From the NCBI GenBank assembly GCA_020746875.1, contig JAGTJL010000016.1, positions 186,001-250,000 of the forward strand: a stretch of DNA of 64,000 nt, written 5' to 3'. Made by a program: the position numbers and the translations under genes. Within the stretch, counting starts at the first letter, position 1. Every line of letters starts with the position of its first letter. A model generated the notes under the pieces. That model was not told the DNA's origin and did not search any database. It worked only from the letters and a program-made list of their open reading frames with translations. Source of the DNA: Rhexocercosporidium sp. MPI-PUGE-AT-0058. Taxonomy: Eukaryota; Ascomycota; Leotiomycetes; Helotiales. This document shows positions 49,825 to 61,729 of the stretch, in pieces.

Positions 49825-51076
49825 CTTGGCAACTGCGCTGTATTATGTTTTGGTTGCAATGCGATGCGGTGGTTGTGAAGGATAAGGTAAGGTAGGTACG
49901 AAGGATGATGTCGTGTGCTCGAGCTGCTAGACTGTCCTGACGGGAAGTACAATGCGCTGCGATGCTCGATATGTATCACGAAGAAGTGTTCCTAGTCTTC
50001 TCTCCTCGCAGATATCGACCTCGAAAGCTCTCGTACGTTACGCTTGGTATGCGCTCGTAGTATCCTCCTTCACCTCTCGTCTTTGTCTCTGCCTCTCTCT
50101 CTCTCTCCTCTCCGCAACGTCACAGCAGCTAGCTCCGCCGTAACCCTACCAAACTCACTGGCACAATTGCAATGTTCTTTCCCTGCTTTCCCCTCTGAAT
50201 CGCCTATCGTAGTATGCGTAGATATGAGAAGTAAGGATCGCGGATGGGGGTGGTCGTAGTCGTGGGTGGGTAGTTGTAGAAGGGAAGAGGGCCTTTGATG
50301 GGATATGGGGATGCGGGACGGAGGGCATTAGTCAGCGAACTGGAAGTGACTAGCTTGAGCCGCAGCCGTATTTGTAAGGCTGTAATTCTTCAACTGACAG
50401 GGCCAAACATTCACTCCCCATCAATATGTATCTTCCACACGAGGAATTATGATGTCCAGAAACCAGGGCGATCGAATGATACGTGGCAGTCGTATAGTTA
50501 AGGTTCGGGATTTTCAGTCGTTCCGGCAGATGATCATCCTTGCCGTCTCAAAAATATAAGATCTCTTGCAAGGAGATAAAAGCATATATAGCGTGTGATA
50601 ACAATGTGAGTGGAAGCCATGAGAAGAGCAGTTTGCACATCCAGAGAGTACCGACAGATAGCAAAGGAGTGGCGTGTGGAGGTATCACGATATAAAAACG
50701 GCAACAATAAAACAGTTCAAGGTACGATTTACATTGAATTATTCACTGATCACATCTTCACGAGGAGAAAATGCATATAGAAATCCCATAATTACACAAT
50801 AATCCTATTGTTTCCCTAAGCACAAAGTCCCGTTCATGAAGCCCGTATCCGCTTGTAATTCCCGTTTGCCCAACCCAGTCCATCCGTCACCCATCATCAT
50901 CAAGCATAATCGCACCAGGTGAAGCACTTTCGGCCATGGGCATTGAGAGAGAAACAATGAACTCCCCAACACCTCGCTGTAAATCCAACCGCTAATGCCA
51001 GTATGGAAATTCTTTATACTTTACCGTTGCTCTCTTGGAAGCCCGGGCACTTCACAGAGCCTTGATGACGTCCGAC
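49825..51076. other. Intergenic between Cdc20 and TFIIA genes
   Basis: It holds the upstream region of the TFIIA gene (pyrimidine-rich around 50060-50110) and the 3' region of the Cdc20 gene. No coding region is supported. Confidence 0.6.
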
Positions 51077-52909
51077 TTAACGGATGGTCATTTGCTTGAC
51101 CATATCGGCCTTTCCGGAGGATCCGGCAGCAGCTGATGAGCTTGCTCCAGCCTTCTTCTCGAACACTTTCCAGAACTTCAAGCTCTCATCGGCAGCTGGA
51201 GTATGTTAGCAAGTATCAGAAGAAAGGGAGACAAGGAACTTACCAGCAGTGGCCAACATCTGTCCATCTGGGCTGAGGCAGCTGTGGAGAACACGGGTCT
51301 CGTGGGCTGGGATCTCAACGTTGCGAACCAAGGTTGGGTAGCTCCAGATGCTGATGGAGTTATCAGGGAAGCCACTGGTGCTGACAATCTCACGGTAGTG
51401 GGGGCTCCATCGGAGGGAAGTGACTTGAGAACCGGTATCGATGCTGTTGACACGAGCACCAGTAGTGGTATTCCAGAAGTGGATGTGTCGATCATATGAT
51501 CCACCACCGGTAGCAAGAACATTGGGAGCCCATGGGCACCAGCTGAGGGCCTTGACGGCCGCCTTGTGGTTGGTCTTGGTGAACTTTGGTGCAGAGAGGG
51601 AACGAGCATCCCAGATGGAGACAAGGTTGTCGTTTCCTCCAGTAGCAAGTTGAGCACCGTCAGCTCTCCATTCAAGACCACAAACTTCGGAAGTGTGGGA
51701 GATGAGCTCGGCAGTCTTGTGTTGGGCGATGCGTACATCGTGGTTGAAGACGAGACCGGATCGGGCACCGGTGGAGAGAGTGTGCTTGTTCCATCCCATA
51801 ACACCAACACGAGTCTCGTGTCCGTGCATGCTACGAAGTTTGGTTCCCTCCTCAACATCCCAGATTTGGACCTCTCCCGTGCCTAGACCAACACTGACAT
51901 ATGCTCCATCACCAGACCACTTGACACTGCTGACATAGGTATCTGGGCTAGTCTCGAGGAGGGAGCTCACAGTGCCTGATTCAGCAGACCAGACATAGAC
52001 GTTGCGCTCTAGGCCAATGGCGACTTGGTTTCCTGAAGACCAGTCGAGCAGGTTGAGGTAGTAGTCATCGACAAGACCAGGAGCATCAAGAACACGCTCG
52101 GGGGCAGTGGCGACACGGCGTCTGAATTGAGCGGAGCTAGCGTTGGAGTTCTTAAGAGGTCGGTTGTACTGGGAGCGGAGATCAACTGGCTTGGATGACT
52201 CTGGGGCAGCAGGCTTGAAGGCAAGGATGCGCTGGTTGAGAGAGACACCGCAGGCTGAGGCAAGAGAATCTTGGTAGGCGACGGTGTTTGGGGATGGGCG
52301 GGCGTATGTGGATGGCTCATCATCATCATCATTTATGGACAATGATCCAAGAGCAGCTAAAGCATCGTCGGCACCAGATGCAAGGACCGAAGAGCTGTCT
52401 CCAGTGCTTGTCTTGGGACGCTTCTCGCCAGCATCGAGCTTTCCAGATCCAACATTGACAATTGCTGAGCTTGCGGCACGGTTTGGGATGAATCTGTCGC
52501 CGTAAGACAGAGTAGTCTTTGTCGACTTTTGACGGAGGGGACCCTTTCGGGAGCGGCTGGAGCCGGGAGTCTTAGCACCAGTTCCAGTAAGTGTGAAGTC
52601 GGAGACACCGAGCTCAAGGGCACGACGAGGAGTCTGGACACCCTTGGCAATATTGGACTTTGGCGAGTCGCGGTGGGATGTTCTCGAAGCCGACTTGAAG
52701 TGTGATGAAAGGTTACCGCCGTATGTTGACTTTGTCGATCGGATACTCTCGTTGTCCAATTTCCTCTCGGGTGTGAATGGGGAGGAGTTGTTGGCCATCG
52801 CAGCTGTGCGTGTGCGAGGAGATGGGGTCAAGGGCATACGTCCGCCAGCGGTACGGGTAGAGAAAAGTCCCATATGGGACTTAATGGGAGTAGATACTGA
52901 GGTTGCCAT
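51077..52909 (-). CDS. cdc20: Cdc20-type WD40 activator of the anaphase-promoting complex
   Basis: Two exons, 52909-51244 and 51195-51077, separated by a 48-nt intron, give 594 residues. The N-terminal part has several Thr-Pro sites (TPIK, TPSPR, TPERK) and the C-box GDRFIPNR at residues 137-144. From about residue 280 come seven WD40 repeats (YYLNLLDWSSGNQVAIGLE, SSVKWSGDGAYVSVGLGTG, VCGLEWRADGAQLATGGNDN, LRWSPHYREIVSTSGFPDN). The protein ends in the Ile-Arg tail QMTIR, which docks on the APC/C. YLNLLDWSS marks Cdc20 rather than Cdh1. It brings mitotic substrates to the ubiquitin ligase at metaphase-anaphase and is the target of the spindle checkpoint. All motifs are intact. It diverges from the kelch/BTB gene. 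Confidence 0.95.
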
Positions 52910-53726
52910 TGTGCAGTATCGGGTATATGATCTCGGTCGAAAGACAAGTAAATGTATCGATCGATGATAAGAGGTTCGGTATATCGAACGAGCTCCAAGA
53001 GACTCAACCTAATGGTTCCTGGAAGTTGTTTTGGTTAGTATGTTCGTGTTTGTGCTCGATATTTCGAAGGGCCTTCGTCAAGAATGGCTCAAAGTCGGAG
53101 GCGATCAGATGCGGTACGAGAGTACAGGCAAAAGATCTAGTGGACTTTGGAAGTATTCTTTGTGTATGATGAAGGTTGGAGTTGGAAGGATGATGCAATA
53201 AAGCAGGTAGAGGAGAGGTAGAGGTGATTTGAGGTGTGCGGGAGTGTAGAGTAGAGTGCGAATGTGCATGAAGAAAGGAAGCAAGAACATCGAGAACCAA
53301 TCCGCCTTTTGAAGAGATTTGTTGACAGCCAGGCTAGCGCCGTTGCTACAGGGACGCTGCTGCCTCAGGTCGAAGGTGTGAGCTCGGACCACCACGCTAC
53401 GCCTGTTGGGGACTAGATGCGGCTGGTGCAGGCGGTAGGCGCGGCCGTTCCTCCGATGACCAACTTACGTTCCGTTTGACATTTGAGCAAACACGCCTAG
53501 GGATCCTCAGCTTCACTTGACCAGACCCAGTCTTCACTCTCCACATCTAGGAAACACTACGACCTCAAATATCGTGCCCTTTCCTCTCCTCTCCCTTGGG
53601 CTGTACGAATCTTGATCTGCATCCGCTCCTGTCAATCGCTTTCTCCTATTTTGTCCGAGGATCAGTTCGCTCTGCCTTCCCTCGTCAATACACTCCCTCC
53701 TAGTATGACCCACTGAGCAAACAACC
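52910..53726. promoter_or_regulatory. Divergent promoter region of Cdc20 and kelch/BTB genes
   Basis: These 817 bp separate two divergent starts. There is no coding frame of interest and no clear TATA box next to either start. The right end (53530-53720) is pyrimidine-rich on the plus strand, like a leader. Confidence 0.4.
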
Positions 53727-56097
53727 ATGGCCCAGCCTTCAACCCCAGGCCCCTCTGGCTCGATCTTCGGTGCAGGTCTCAGTAGCCAGACCTCTGCTGG
53801 AAACGTCCTGACCCCGAGTTCTGCCACCTCCTCAAACAACACCTTCCTCATGCCCAACTCTCCTGTCAAAGGTCGATTGAATATGGATGGGTACCGCCCC
53901 AAAGTCACCAGAACTCTCGGCCAGAGACCTGCCTGCCTGGTAAATGCTTCGGTTACTTATTGCGGAAACAATCAGATCTATGCATTTGGGGGGTTTGACC
54001 AATACACGGACGAGGTTTACAATCATGTCTTGAAGTTGGATATGGTTAGTTCGCAGTGGAGTTTGGTGGACAACTATGGGGATATTCCTGGAGTTCGGAT
54101 GGGTAAGAGGATGATGCTATTCGGATTGATCATGACTAACTGCCCGTAGGCCACACTGCTACCCTCTACCAAGGCGACAAGCTCCTGATCTTTGGTGGTG
54201 AGAACGAACATCGAACATATCTCTCCGACCTCATAATCTTCGATCTCAAAACTGCCCACTGGACGCAGCCATCAGTTAGTGGACCAATTCCAAAAGGTCG
54301 AGCCCGACATGCAGCAGTCCTGCACGAAGACAAGCTGTTCATCATAGGTGGAATTACTGGTCACAACAACTATGTCTTGGATGATATCTGCTACCTGGAT
54401 CTCAAGACATTCACTTGGTCTCGAGCGTGGAAGTTTGTTGGCAGATTTGACCACTCGGCATATCTTTGGGGAGACCGCGTTTGGGTGTTTGGTGGACTAA
54501 GTGAGGATATGGACAAGATCGGTGACATTTGGTGGCTTGACCTCAAGGGCAGTCCAGCCTTCGACTCACCTCCACCATTCGGCTCCCTTGATCGCAATTC
54601 AGCTCTGAGTCGAATGTCTGGATCCTCGCGACAGCCATATGCCATGGCACCCCCGCCAGCTGTTGGAAGCTCTGGATATGCTGCCAACTCCAGTAGTGCC
54701 CAAGTCAATCCGCCCTCTTTCCAACTCACCAGCTCCCCTCCGGTTGCTCCTGGTACAATCTCATCATTGAAGTTCGTTTCAGGACCTAATATCCCGGCCC
54801 AAGGCTCCGGAATGCATTTCCATGTATACACTTCTGGTACACTGCTTGACTTCGTTACCCCCGCTGCTACAATAACACCTCAAGAATGCTCCTTGTCATC
54901 TCTCGAACTGAACACACTGCGATGGCAGAAGTTGGCGGAAGGTCGTGATATCTTCCGCCCGGGCTACAGATGGCACTACTGCACTATGAACGAAGATGGG
55001 ACGAAAGCTTGGCTTCTTGGCTGCCCTACTGACCCAACTGCCACTGACCTAGGCCCAGGTGGGTTTGAGGAGTACCTAAGGTAAGTGATGCTGCATAATC
55101 TCTCTTGGGTATTACTGACAGCTCCAGCGACATAATGGAAATTGATCTTCGTCGGTATGGTATCATCGGCAATAACCTTACGCCAGAACCTCGAGCGGAT
55201 ACATCTATGCCCTCTGCAGAACGAAACATCATACCGCCATCAAAAGGTCTTGGTGCAGATCTTGCCAAGGTTTTCAACAAATCTCCAGAGAGCGGAAGTG
55301 GAACGGATTTCACCATAACCGCATTGAAGGATGGCGATTGGGACGATGATGATATGTCAAGCATGATGCGCAACAGCACCGATCAAGATCAGCAAACTTG
55401 GCTCGATCCAAACGCTACCACGTCTCCTCCTATTCATGTTCACAAACTCATCCTTCAAACCCGTTGGGATCACTTCGCTCGTCTTTACGCTTCTCAGATG
55501 GCAGAATTCCACACCAAGAGGATGCACATTCCTGAGCCATACTCTGTGGTCAAAGCCTTTCTTTACTACCTGTACACTGATAGTATTCAGCCAGAGGATT
55601 GCAGAGAGCTGAGCGATGTTGCTGGCATGCTGGTTATGTCTAACATATACCATATTCCCCACCTCCGTCTTCTCTGCGTCAATCGCTTATCCAAGGAACT
55701 CGATGTGGAACACGCCTGCATCATCTGGCACTGTGCTGGTACAGCAAACGAAGAATGGCTCCGCAAGCGTGCTGCCAATTTCTGCCTCATGCACTGGGGC
55801 CGCGTCGTCCGTACCTCAGGCTTTCTCAAGCTCCCACGTGCAGCCCTCGTAGAACTCAGTCAAGAAATCGACATGGAAGGTCGTGTTGTAGGAGGTGAGC
55901 AGCTCGAAGAACTCGATCTATCCTACATGAATCTATCCTAACACATATCTCTAGGCGAAGAATTAGAATACGTCGGCGGCCTCGGCGGGTCAAGGTTTGG
56001 TTTCGGTGGTGTGGCCCGCAAGGCTAGCATCAGTAGCAATCAGACTCAGCAGCTTGGCTCTGAGATTGATGAAAATGAAGAGATGGAGATGAATTAG
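53727..56097 (+). CDS. Kelch-repeat and BTB-domain protein
   Basis: Four exons, 53727-54102, 54150-55080, 55128-55894 and 55955-56097, give 738 residues. After a Ser/Thr/Pro-rich start, residues 60-270 contain kelch repeats (YAFGGFDQYTDEVYN, LLIFGGENEHRTYLSDLIIF, LFIIGGITGHNNYVLDDICY, VWVFGGLSEDMDKIGDIWWL), forming a propeller fold for protein binding. A disordered Pro/Ser linker follows, then a second conserved stretch (FRPGYRWHYCTMNEDGTKAW). A BTB-like domain at about residues 550-690 has HVHKLILQTRWDHFARLYAS and VVKAFLYYLYTDSIQPEDCR. This order resembles fission yeast Ral2, which acts in Ras signalling; the link is from memory and unproven. It ends with a Gly-rich and acidic tail. It looks intact. 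Confidence 0.88.
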
Positions 56098-57730
56098 ATG
56101 TCGATATGTGTATACGAAGTGGCTTAAACTTGGGAGTTTCGGTGCTGGTGCTGATGGAGGGCAAAATTCTGTTCTATCCTGGTTTTGCTATACATTTTAT
56201 TTTATGTTTTTGGTCGATGGCTGGATGGCATGCTTGAATCGCTTGACTGGGTAGCTAGATAATGCGGGATGAGTAAATGGTGGTGCCGGTGGTATTCTTG
56301 CATTTGCTTGGGCGTTTTTCTCTTTGGGAGTGGGAGTGGGGAGTGAAAGGATGTTCTGTTTGCTATTGGCTTATGTCCGTTTACTGAGGTTGTGGCTGGT
56401 GGATGGGATGGGATGAGATTGAGTTGTTAAGGGAGTTGAGACTGGCTATGAATCTACATCTGGCCGAAGTCTGTACTTCCACTATATGCTGCGATGTGAT
56501 GACAAGAGTTGGTAGGAGGGTGTCGAGGCTAGGGTAGTTGGAGAATTTTCAACACTTTTGGCGATACTGATGCTCCCTTTTGGAGGTTTGTCCAAGAGTA
56601 GGGCAGGGAAGTAAGACTAGAGTAATGGATATATAACGCAGGAGATATTCTACAGTGGCAATCGGCTGTGGTGCTAGGTCATTGGCTATGGCTCTTTGCG
56701 GGGTCGGGGGTTTTGTATATGTGTTGGTGTGGATTGGGAGATTTGCACTTTATTATTTGGGGACTCTGGTGTGTGTTTTTTTAGTTAGGGGTGGGCGGGA
56801 CTTACAGATTCCTGCGAATTACACTTGCTTTTATTCAGGGGCGTCTCATGAATGTAAGCTTCAAGAGAAGAACGCTCGAGAGCATGGACCTCCTTCAAAA
56901 GTGAGCAAAGGTTGAGATACACTCCATCCAGTAGCTGCAAATTTCCATCTTTTATGTCTCCTTATTCTTGTGTCGGGTGGGCATAGAACCATCTGATAGC
57001 ATTTGAATTCTTTTTAGCTTTCCTGGAAGTAGTGGAGGAACGACAGGAGAAGCTCATCGACGTAGGTTAGGCGCTAGCTGTTCGGCTCAATGAGGACGAC
57101 TCCGATCCAAATCCACTGCGCTTCACTGATGCCAAGTAAAAATTAGGTGTCTAATATAATATTATGCTGGATTTTGGAACTCCATAATTTCTGTCAGAGA
57201 TTGGAGCTACTGTATCCCAATATTTGTTTGGGGTACACTAGCTTACCCAACTTTATATACACTACAGAGATACTTGAATCTTGACCTTCTCTAATCCAGA
57301 ACATGCCTAAAATCATTTCAAACTAAGTCGTCATTACTCACGCCTCGTTTCATGACGATAAAATTGCCATTTCACCATCTCTGGTAATTGAACCGAGGGA
57401 TTAGACCGACACAAAATCCCCCTTTGAACAAGTAAGCGAGTTCGCTAAGCCCAGCCGTGCCTCAGTAAGTCATCATCGTGCCTACTCTGACGGGCTTGTC
57501 ACAACAGAGACTTGAGCTCGGTCGAGGCTCACTCACTATCTCCGTTGGCTGTGCTGTGTCATGACAACAGTCATATAAAGCCAGTGGCCATGTCTGGGAG
57601 TGCAAATCTTCACCTCACACTAGCACTGGGCATCGAATTCTGCTGTCTATTCATCTCGGATATTGATATTCTATAGTTACACGACCTTCTATCCACTCAT
57701 TGTTATGATCTGAATACATTGGAGTACAAT
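56098..57730. other. Intergenic, no gene recognised
   Basis: It holds the 3' region of the kelch/BTB gene and the promoter of the next gene. From about 56200 to 56900 it is G- and T-rich on the plus strand without coding content. Confidence 0.6.
57573..57579 (+). promoter_or_regulatory. TATA box upstream of the 954-residue protein gene
   Basis: ATATAAA, about 150 bp before the ATG at 57731, at a plausible position for a core promoter. Confidence 0.5.
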
Positions 57731-60595
57731 ATGCCTTCCAAGAGAACTATGGATCATCATCCATCTCCACCTGCTACGAGCCAGCCCACCGTGCCACAAC
57801 GAGAAGCTCCGGGCGCATATCCAACGGCTACGGGCTTTACAGCTGTCAATCACCCTCCAAGAATGTCTCCAGTTCAGCCGAAAATGAGTCCTATTTCTAT
57901 TGCTGCTATTCTTCCCATCGGCAACCGCATGTTTGAACAACACTCACCACCTCCGAGCCCAGCTACATCATTCAGTCCCACCACCGGAGCCAACCCACCA
58001 TACTGCAGTCCATATTTTCCAAAACTTCAAGACGTGGCTCCTGTGATGTTTAATGGACCACTGCCTACAATAGCTCAAGCTTTTGAGAATGCAACAGAAG
58101 CACCCAGGCAAGCCCAGTCGTTTGCCAGCATGAATGGCCACTGGACAGGAATACATCTAGGGCCAATTCAAGGACACAAGGACTTAAGACCTGGGCCGCC
58201 CTTCATGCAGGGTCAAAACTTCCATGAAGAGCGTGGTGGGCTCCATCAAGTCAACCACCTGCCGGGGTACCACAATCCTCAGCTGGGGATGGGTAGTGGA
58301 GCGGCTCCTCGGTCTTATTACAACTATCAACCTCCAATGGCATTCAACAATACCATTCATCGTCCAGCACTCCATCCTACACAGAGGGACACGGAGTCTG
58401 CAAAACAAATCTTCATAGCTTCGAATCCTCCAGGAAAGCAATGGGTATCCTCCACAAATCCCGAGTATCAGATGTATCTTGATGCTCAGAAGCGAAAGCC
58501 CAGTACAAACAAACAGAGCGATGAGTATGTCAGCCATCCAAACCTGCTTGTCTCACAGCAGTTGCAATCTGTTTCTGGGCCAAGTTTGAACTACCAAATC
58601 GTGCAAAATAGAAAGGGGGGACAGGGAGCACAAGGAAGTAGGAAATCCGATTTCCCTGTTACAGCAGCAGCCAAGACATCAAATTCGAATGCAAATCAAC
58701 CTCGCCAGGAATCTTCTCAAGAAGACCTTCAGGCTCTAATTCAGGATGCAGCAAAAGAAGCATTTGCTAAGGTTGAAGCACACAAAAAGCCACTTCGAAA
58801 GTCAGGCACAAATCGCGAGACAGGTCGACTTCCAACTCCAAGAAAATCCGATACCCCGTTGTCTGAGGACAACGACATTTGCCCCAACTCGGATTTGTCC
58901 GTATCATCGCCTCAGCATAATTCTCCAAAATCCCAAGAATCGCAGACGAATGAGCCAGGACATGCTTCAGGTTCTTCGAATTCAGAAACTGCACCAATCA
59001 AATGTCGTAGAGGCAGGCCAACGAAGGAAGAGCAGTTGAAAAGAGATCGAGAAAATCCTGAAGCTGCTTTACATCGGGAACAAGCAAAGGCAGCTAAAAA
59101 GGCTGCAAAACAGGCCGCAAAAGGAACTGCAAAAGGCATGAAGGGGAAGCAAGAAGTGCAAAGTATCCCACAAGGCTCTTCGACGATCAAAATGGAAGAG
59201 GACCAAGAAGCAGAGGATCTTTACTTAGCTAAGTCGGAAGGACCTAAGGACACAGCCAGAAAAAGTTCCAAAACAATCACAATCGACCAAGACCTCGGGG
59301 CTGGGGAAGATAATCGATGTTCTGCCAGTGAGGCTCCCCAGCCCGCGACCACCAAGCCGAGTGCGCAGGTTGGCACGAAATCGCCAAAGAAACGCCCTCC
59401 ATCGGCCACTTTACAACCTGTAAGCAAACGACGAAAACCTCTAACACATCACAAAAATTCTCAAGACAAAAGCCGAAAGCCTAAAGCCTTTAACAGCACC
59501 ATCGACTTGGAGAGCGGAGTCTCATGTGATGTGCTTGGATTAGGCGGCAACGAGCTTAACATTGCAGGAGACATGAATCGAGTTCCGTCAAAACCAAGCA
59601 CAATTGAAGCCCTGTTCGGCGATGAATACTGCCAAGAGCATGAGATTCTAGAAATCAAAGAGAATCGAGTATATTATACTCCAAGTCAAGTTCGTCATGT
59701 TCCAACACCAATCACACATTTTCTTTCCAGTTCATCAAATTCCAAGCAACGAAGGACAGCAAGACCGGCTCAACATCACTTATCTGTCACCCCAAATGTA
59801 TTTGGATCCCTCAGCAACGAGGAATTTCTCAAACTCTTCAACTTCATGAAACAAAGTCTTCGTGGTAATTCGATCTTGTTGATTGCTCCTTCAGACGGAA
59901 ATGATTCTGACATGAAAATTATTGAGGGACTCGTTGTTCTGGTTTGCACAATGCTTGACACGGATGGGGTGCGACGATCGCCGACGAGTACTGCCTCAGC
60001 GATAGCTTGCATAGGACGCTATTTCTCGAGTGGTTTTTCCGAAACGTATACTGAATTGCTGGACGATTTCGATCTTTTCACACGTTACGGGCGGGGTTCT
60101 GAGCATTGGGCCGTACTTTCACAACAATGGAAGAACTTCCTGGATGATGTCGGCCAAATTAATAAGAGAAGGAATGTAGGTCCGAACATGAGATATATCA
60201 AGGTGAAGGAATTTGGTTATACCTTGACAAAGGTGCCGAGGGAAGAAGCTACAATGCCATTGGCTGTGCCTTGGCCCTTCAACAGAGAAACAGTTGTCGC
60301 ATGCGTGGATAAGTGGTGGAAGGCAAAGAGGGCGGAGGATGCCTTAACAGTAGATCACATATTTAATGGGACGTCTCGAGCGCTACCAATTGTCATTAAG
60401 CCTAACAGGGAAAGGTGGCCCGGAGAACGAGATCAGACGCAGATCGAGGATGAGCAGGAAGCTCTAGAAGATCACGAGAACATGGACTACACTATTGATT
60501 GGGCAATGGACCACAAAGAGGCCGAATTTGGCACATGGCTCTTGGAAGAGGAGAGATCCTGGACGATGTCTACGTCTGCCATTGAGGTGGATTAA
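57731..60595 (+). CDS. Large hypothetical protein with AT-hook-like motif
   Basis: A single exon of 954 residues. The ATG at 57731 is the first in frame; the open frame extends four codons upstream without another ATG. The first 330 residues are Pro/Gln/Ser-rich and probably disordered. At about residue 425 is KCRRGRPTKEEQLKR, whose RGRP core is that of an AT-hook, followed by a Lys/Ala-rich helix (EQAKAAKKAAKQAAKGTAKG) and a basic KSPKKRPPSA stretch. The last 260 residues look globular and conserved (LSNEEFLKLFNFMKQSL, IACIGRYFSSGFSETYTELL, LSQQWKNFLDDVGQINKRRN, PWPFNRETVVACVDKWWKAK). I do not recognise this domain. The basic and AT-hook features suggest a nuclear, chromatin-associated protein; this is inference. 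Lack of introns across 2.9 kb is unlike most of its neighbours. Confidence 0.85.
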   Translation: MPSKRTMDHHPSPPATSQPTVPQREAPGAYPTATGFTAVNHPPRMSPVQPKMSPISIAAILPIGNRMFEQHSPPPSPATSFSPTTGANPPYCSPYFPKLQDVAPVMFNGPLPTIAQAFENATEAPRQAQSFASMNGHWTGIHLGPIQGHKDLRPGPPFMQGQNFHEERGGLHQVNHLPGYHNPQLGMGSGAAPRSYYNYQPPMAFNNTIHRPALHPTQRDTESAKQIFIASNPPGKQWVSSTNPEYQMYLDAQKRKPSTNKQSDEYVSHPNLLVSQQLQSVSGPSLNYQIVQNRKGGQGAQGSRKSDFPVTAAAKTSNSNANQPRQESSQEDLQALIQDAAKEAFAKVEAHKKPLRKSGTNRETGRLPTPRKSDTPLSEDNDICPNSDLSVSSPQHNSPKSQESQTNEPGHASGSSNSETAPIKCRRGRPTKEEQLKRDRENPEAALHREQAKAAKKAAKQAAKGTAKGMKGKQEVQSIPQGSSTIKMEEDQEAEDLYLAKSEGPKDTARKSSKTITIDQDLGAGEDNRCSASEAPQPATTKPSAQVGTKSPKKRPPSATLQPVSKRRKPLTHHKNSQDKSRKPKAFNSTIDLESGVSCDVLGLGGNELNIAGDMNRVPSKPSTIEALFGDEYCQEHEILEIKENRVYYTPSQVRHVPTPITHFLSSSSNSKQRRTARPAQHHLSVTPNVFGSLSNEEFLKLFNFMKQSLRGNSILLIAPSDGNDSDMKIIEGLVVLVCTMLDTDGVRRSPTSTASAIACIGRYFSSGFSETYTELLDDFDLFTRYGRGSEHWAVLSQQWKNFLDDVGQINKRRNVGPNMRYIKVKEFGYTLTKVPREEATMPLAVPWPFNRETVVACVDKWWKAKRAEDALTVDHIFNGTSRALPIVIKPNRERWPGERDQTQIEDEQEALEDHENMDYTIDWAMDHKEAEFGTWLLEEERSWTMSTSAIEVD

Positions 60596-61660
60596 TCGTT
60601 GCGAGACTCAGGAGAAGTGTTCAATGAGAACTGTGAGCGTTTTTTCCTGAGAACATTGAGTAGATTCTAGGGTACGGATGGTAGTGGACACGACCAGTGG
60701 TTCCTGGAGTCGAAATTTGGCAAGTAACTTTCTGGAGATTGCTGACAGACGAGCTCGGGAGTGGAAATGGTAGAACAGGCAATGATGGGGAGAATGGATT
60801 ACGTACAGTACATCTGAATAATTTCCGACATAGCGTGCGCGCCGGGCAGCTTCCATCTACCTTAGATAAGGCAGGAGAAGGAAGGACTAGGAGGGCAGTA
60901 ATTTGATTTAGTTGATGGCGTGAGTGGGCGTGGAATGTTGATATTCGGATTGATTGGGCATGGCGCAGAGGAGGAAGCGGCGTAGGCTTGGATCGACTTC
61001 ACGTCTCGCGAATGAGACAGTATTCAGTTCTAAGAACTGATTCATTACAACCTGATTTGCAATCTGTAGGTCTTGTATTTCGCCTTCTTATCTCATTATC
61101 TCAGAGCTCTATCAGACCGCGAAGTCACCGCGTGGGCTAGCTGCTTAGGAAGGCTCGGAGGCGATCCATTTTGCTGTCTTAAGTCTTCAGAGACACTCTC
61201 CTGCGCCCTCGATAGAATATGCTAAGTTCGATGCGTACAAGGAGGTAAGGTAAAGATCGTTGTCACTCAGAACCTGTGGATGGGTGACTGTTGCTTGCAA
61301 TTCGTGAATGTTGTTCAGAAATGGTGGTTGCGGGACTTGCAAGTTGGTGGGGCTAAATGCCGAAAACATCCCAGTGCAACTCAGACTCCATCCAATGCCT
61401 TTAGGTAGGAAAGGCCTACTCCGCTTTTTGGTCGCAAATTTAACTATTTGGGATCCTACGTGTATTCATCCAATGGAATTCTCTAAGGCATCGCTCTAGC
61501 CATTTCACAGCACACAATTTGGGAAGAAAAACTTGTGGAAATCACGCAGCCACCACAAATTCGTGGGCGTGGCAGCCTGAGGCAATGAAATGAAGAGACA
61601 AGCTCTCCGATTCCCAGGTTCTGCTCAAGATCTGAATTTACTGCCGTAGAAAGTACCTTG
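60596..61660. other. Intergenic, no gene recognised
   Basis: Nothing coding is supported between the large hypothetical gene and the kinase pseudogene. Confidence 0.6.
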
Positions 61661-61729
61661 AAAACTTTCTATCTTTCCTTTCCTCTCGAATTCAGACTCT
61701 CTGCTCGAAGCGAATTAACCTACCCAAAC

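Noticed and set aside
51178..51858. Minus-strand frame overlapping Cdc20
   Set aside because: It is an out-of-frame shadow of the WD40 repeats.
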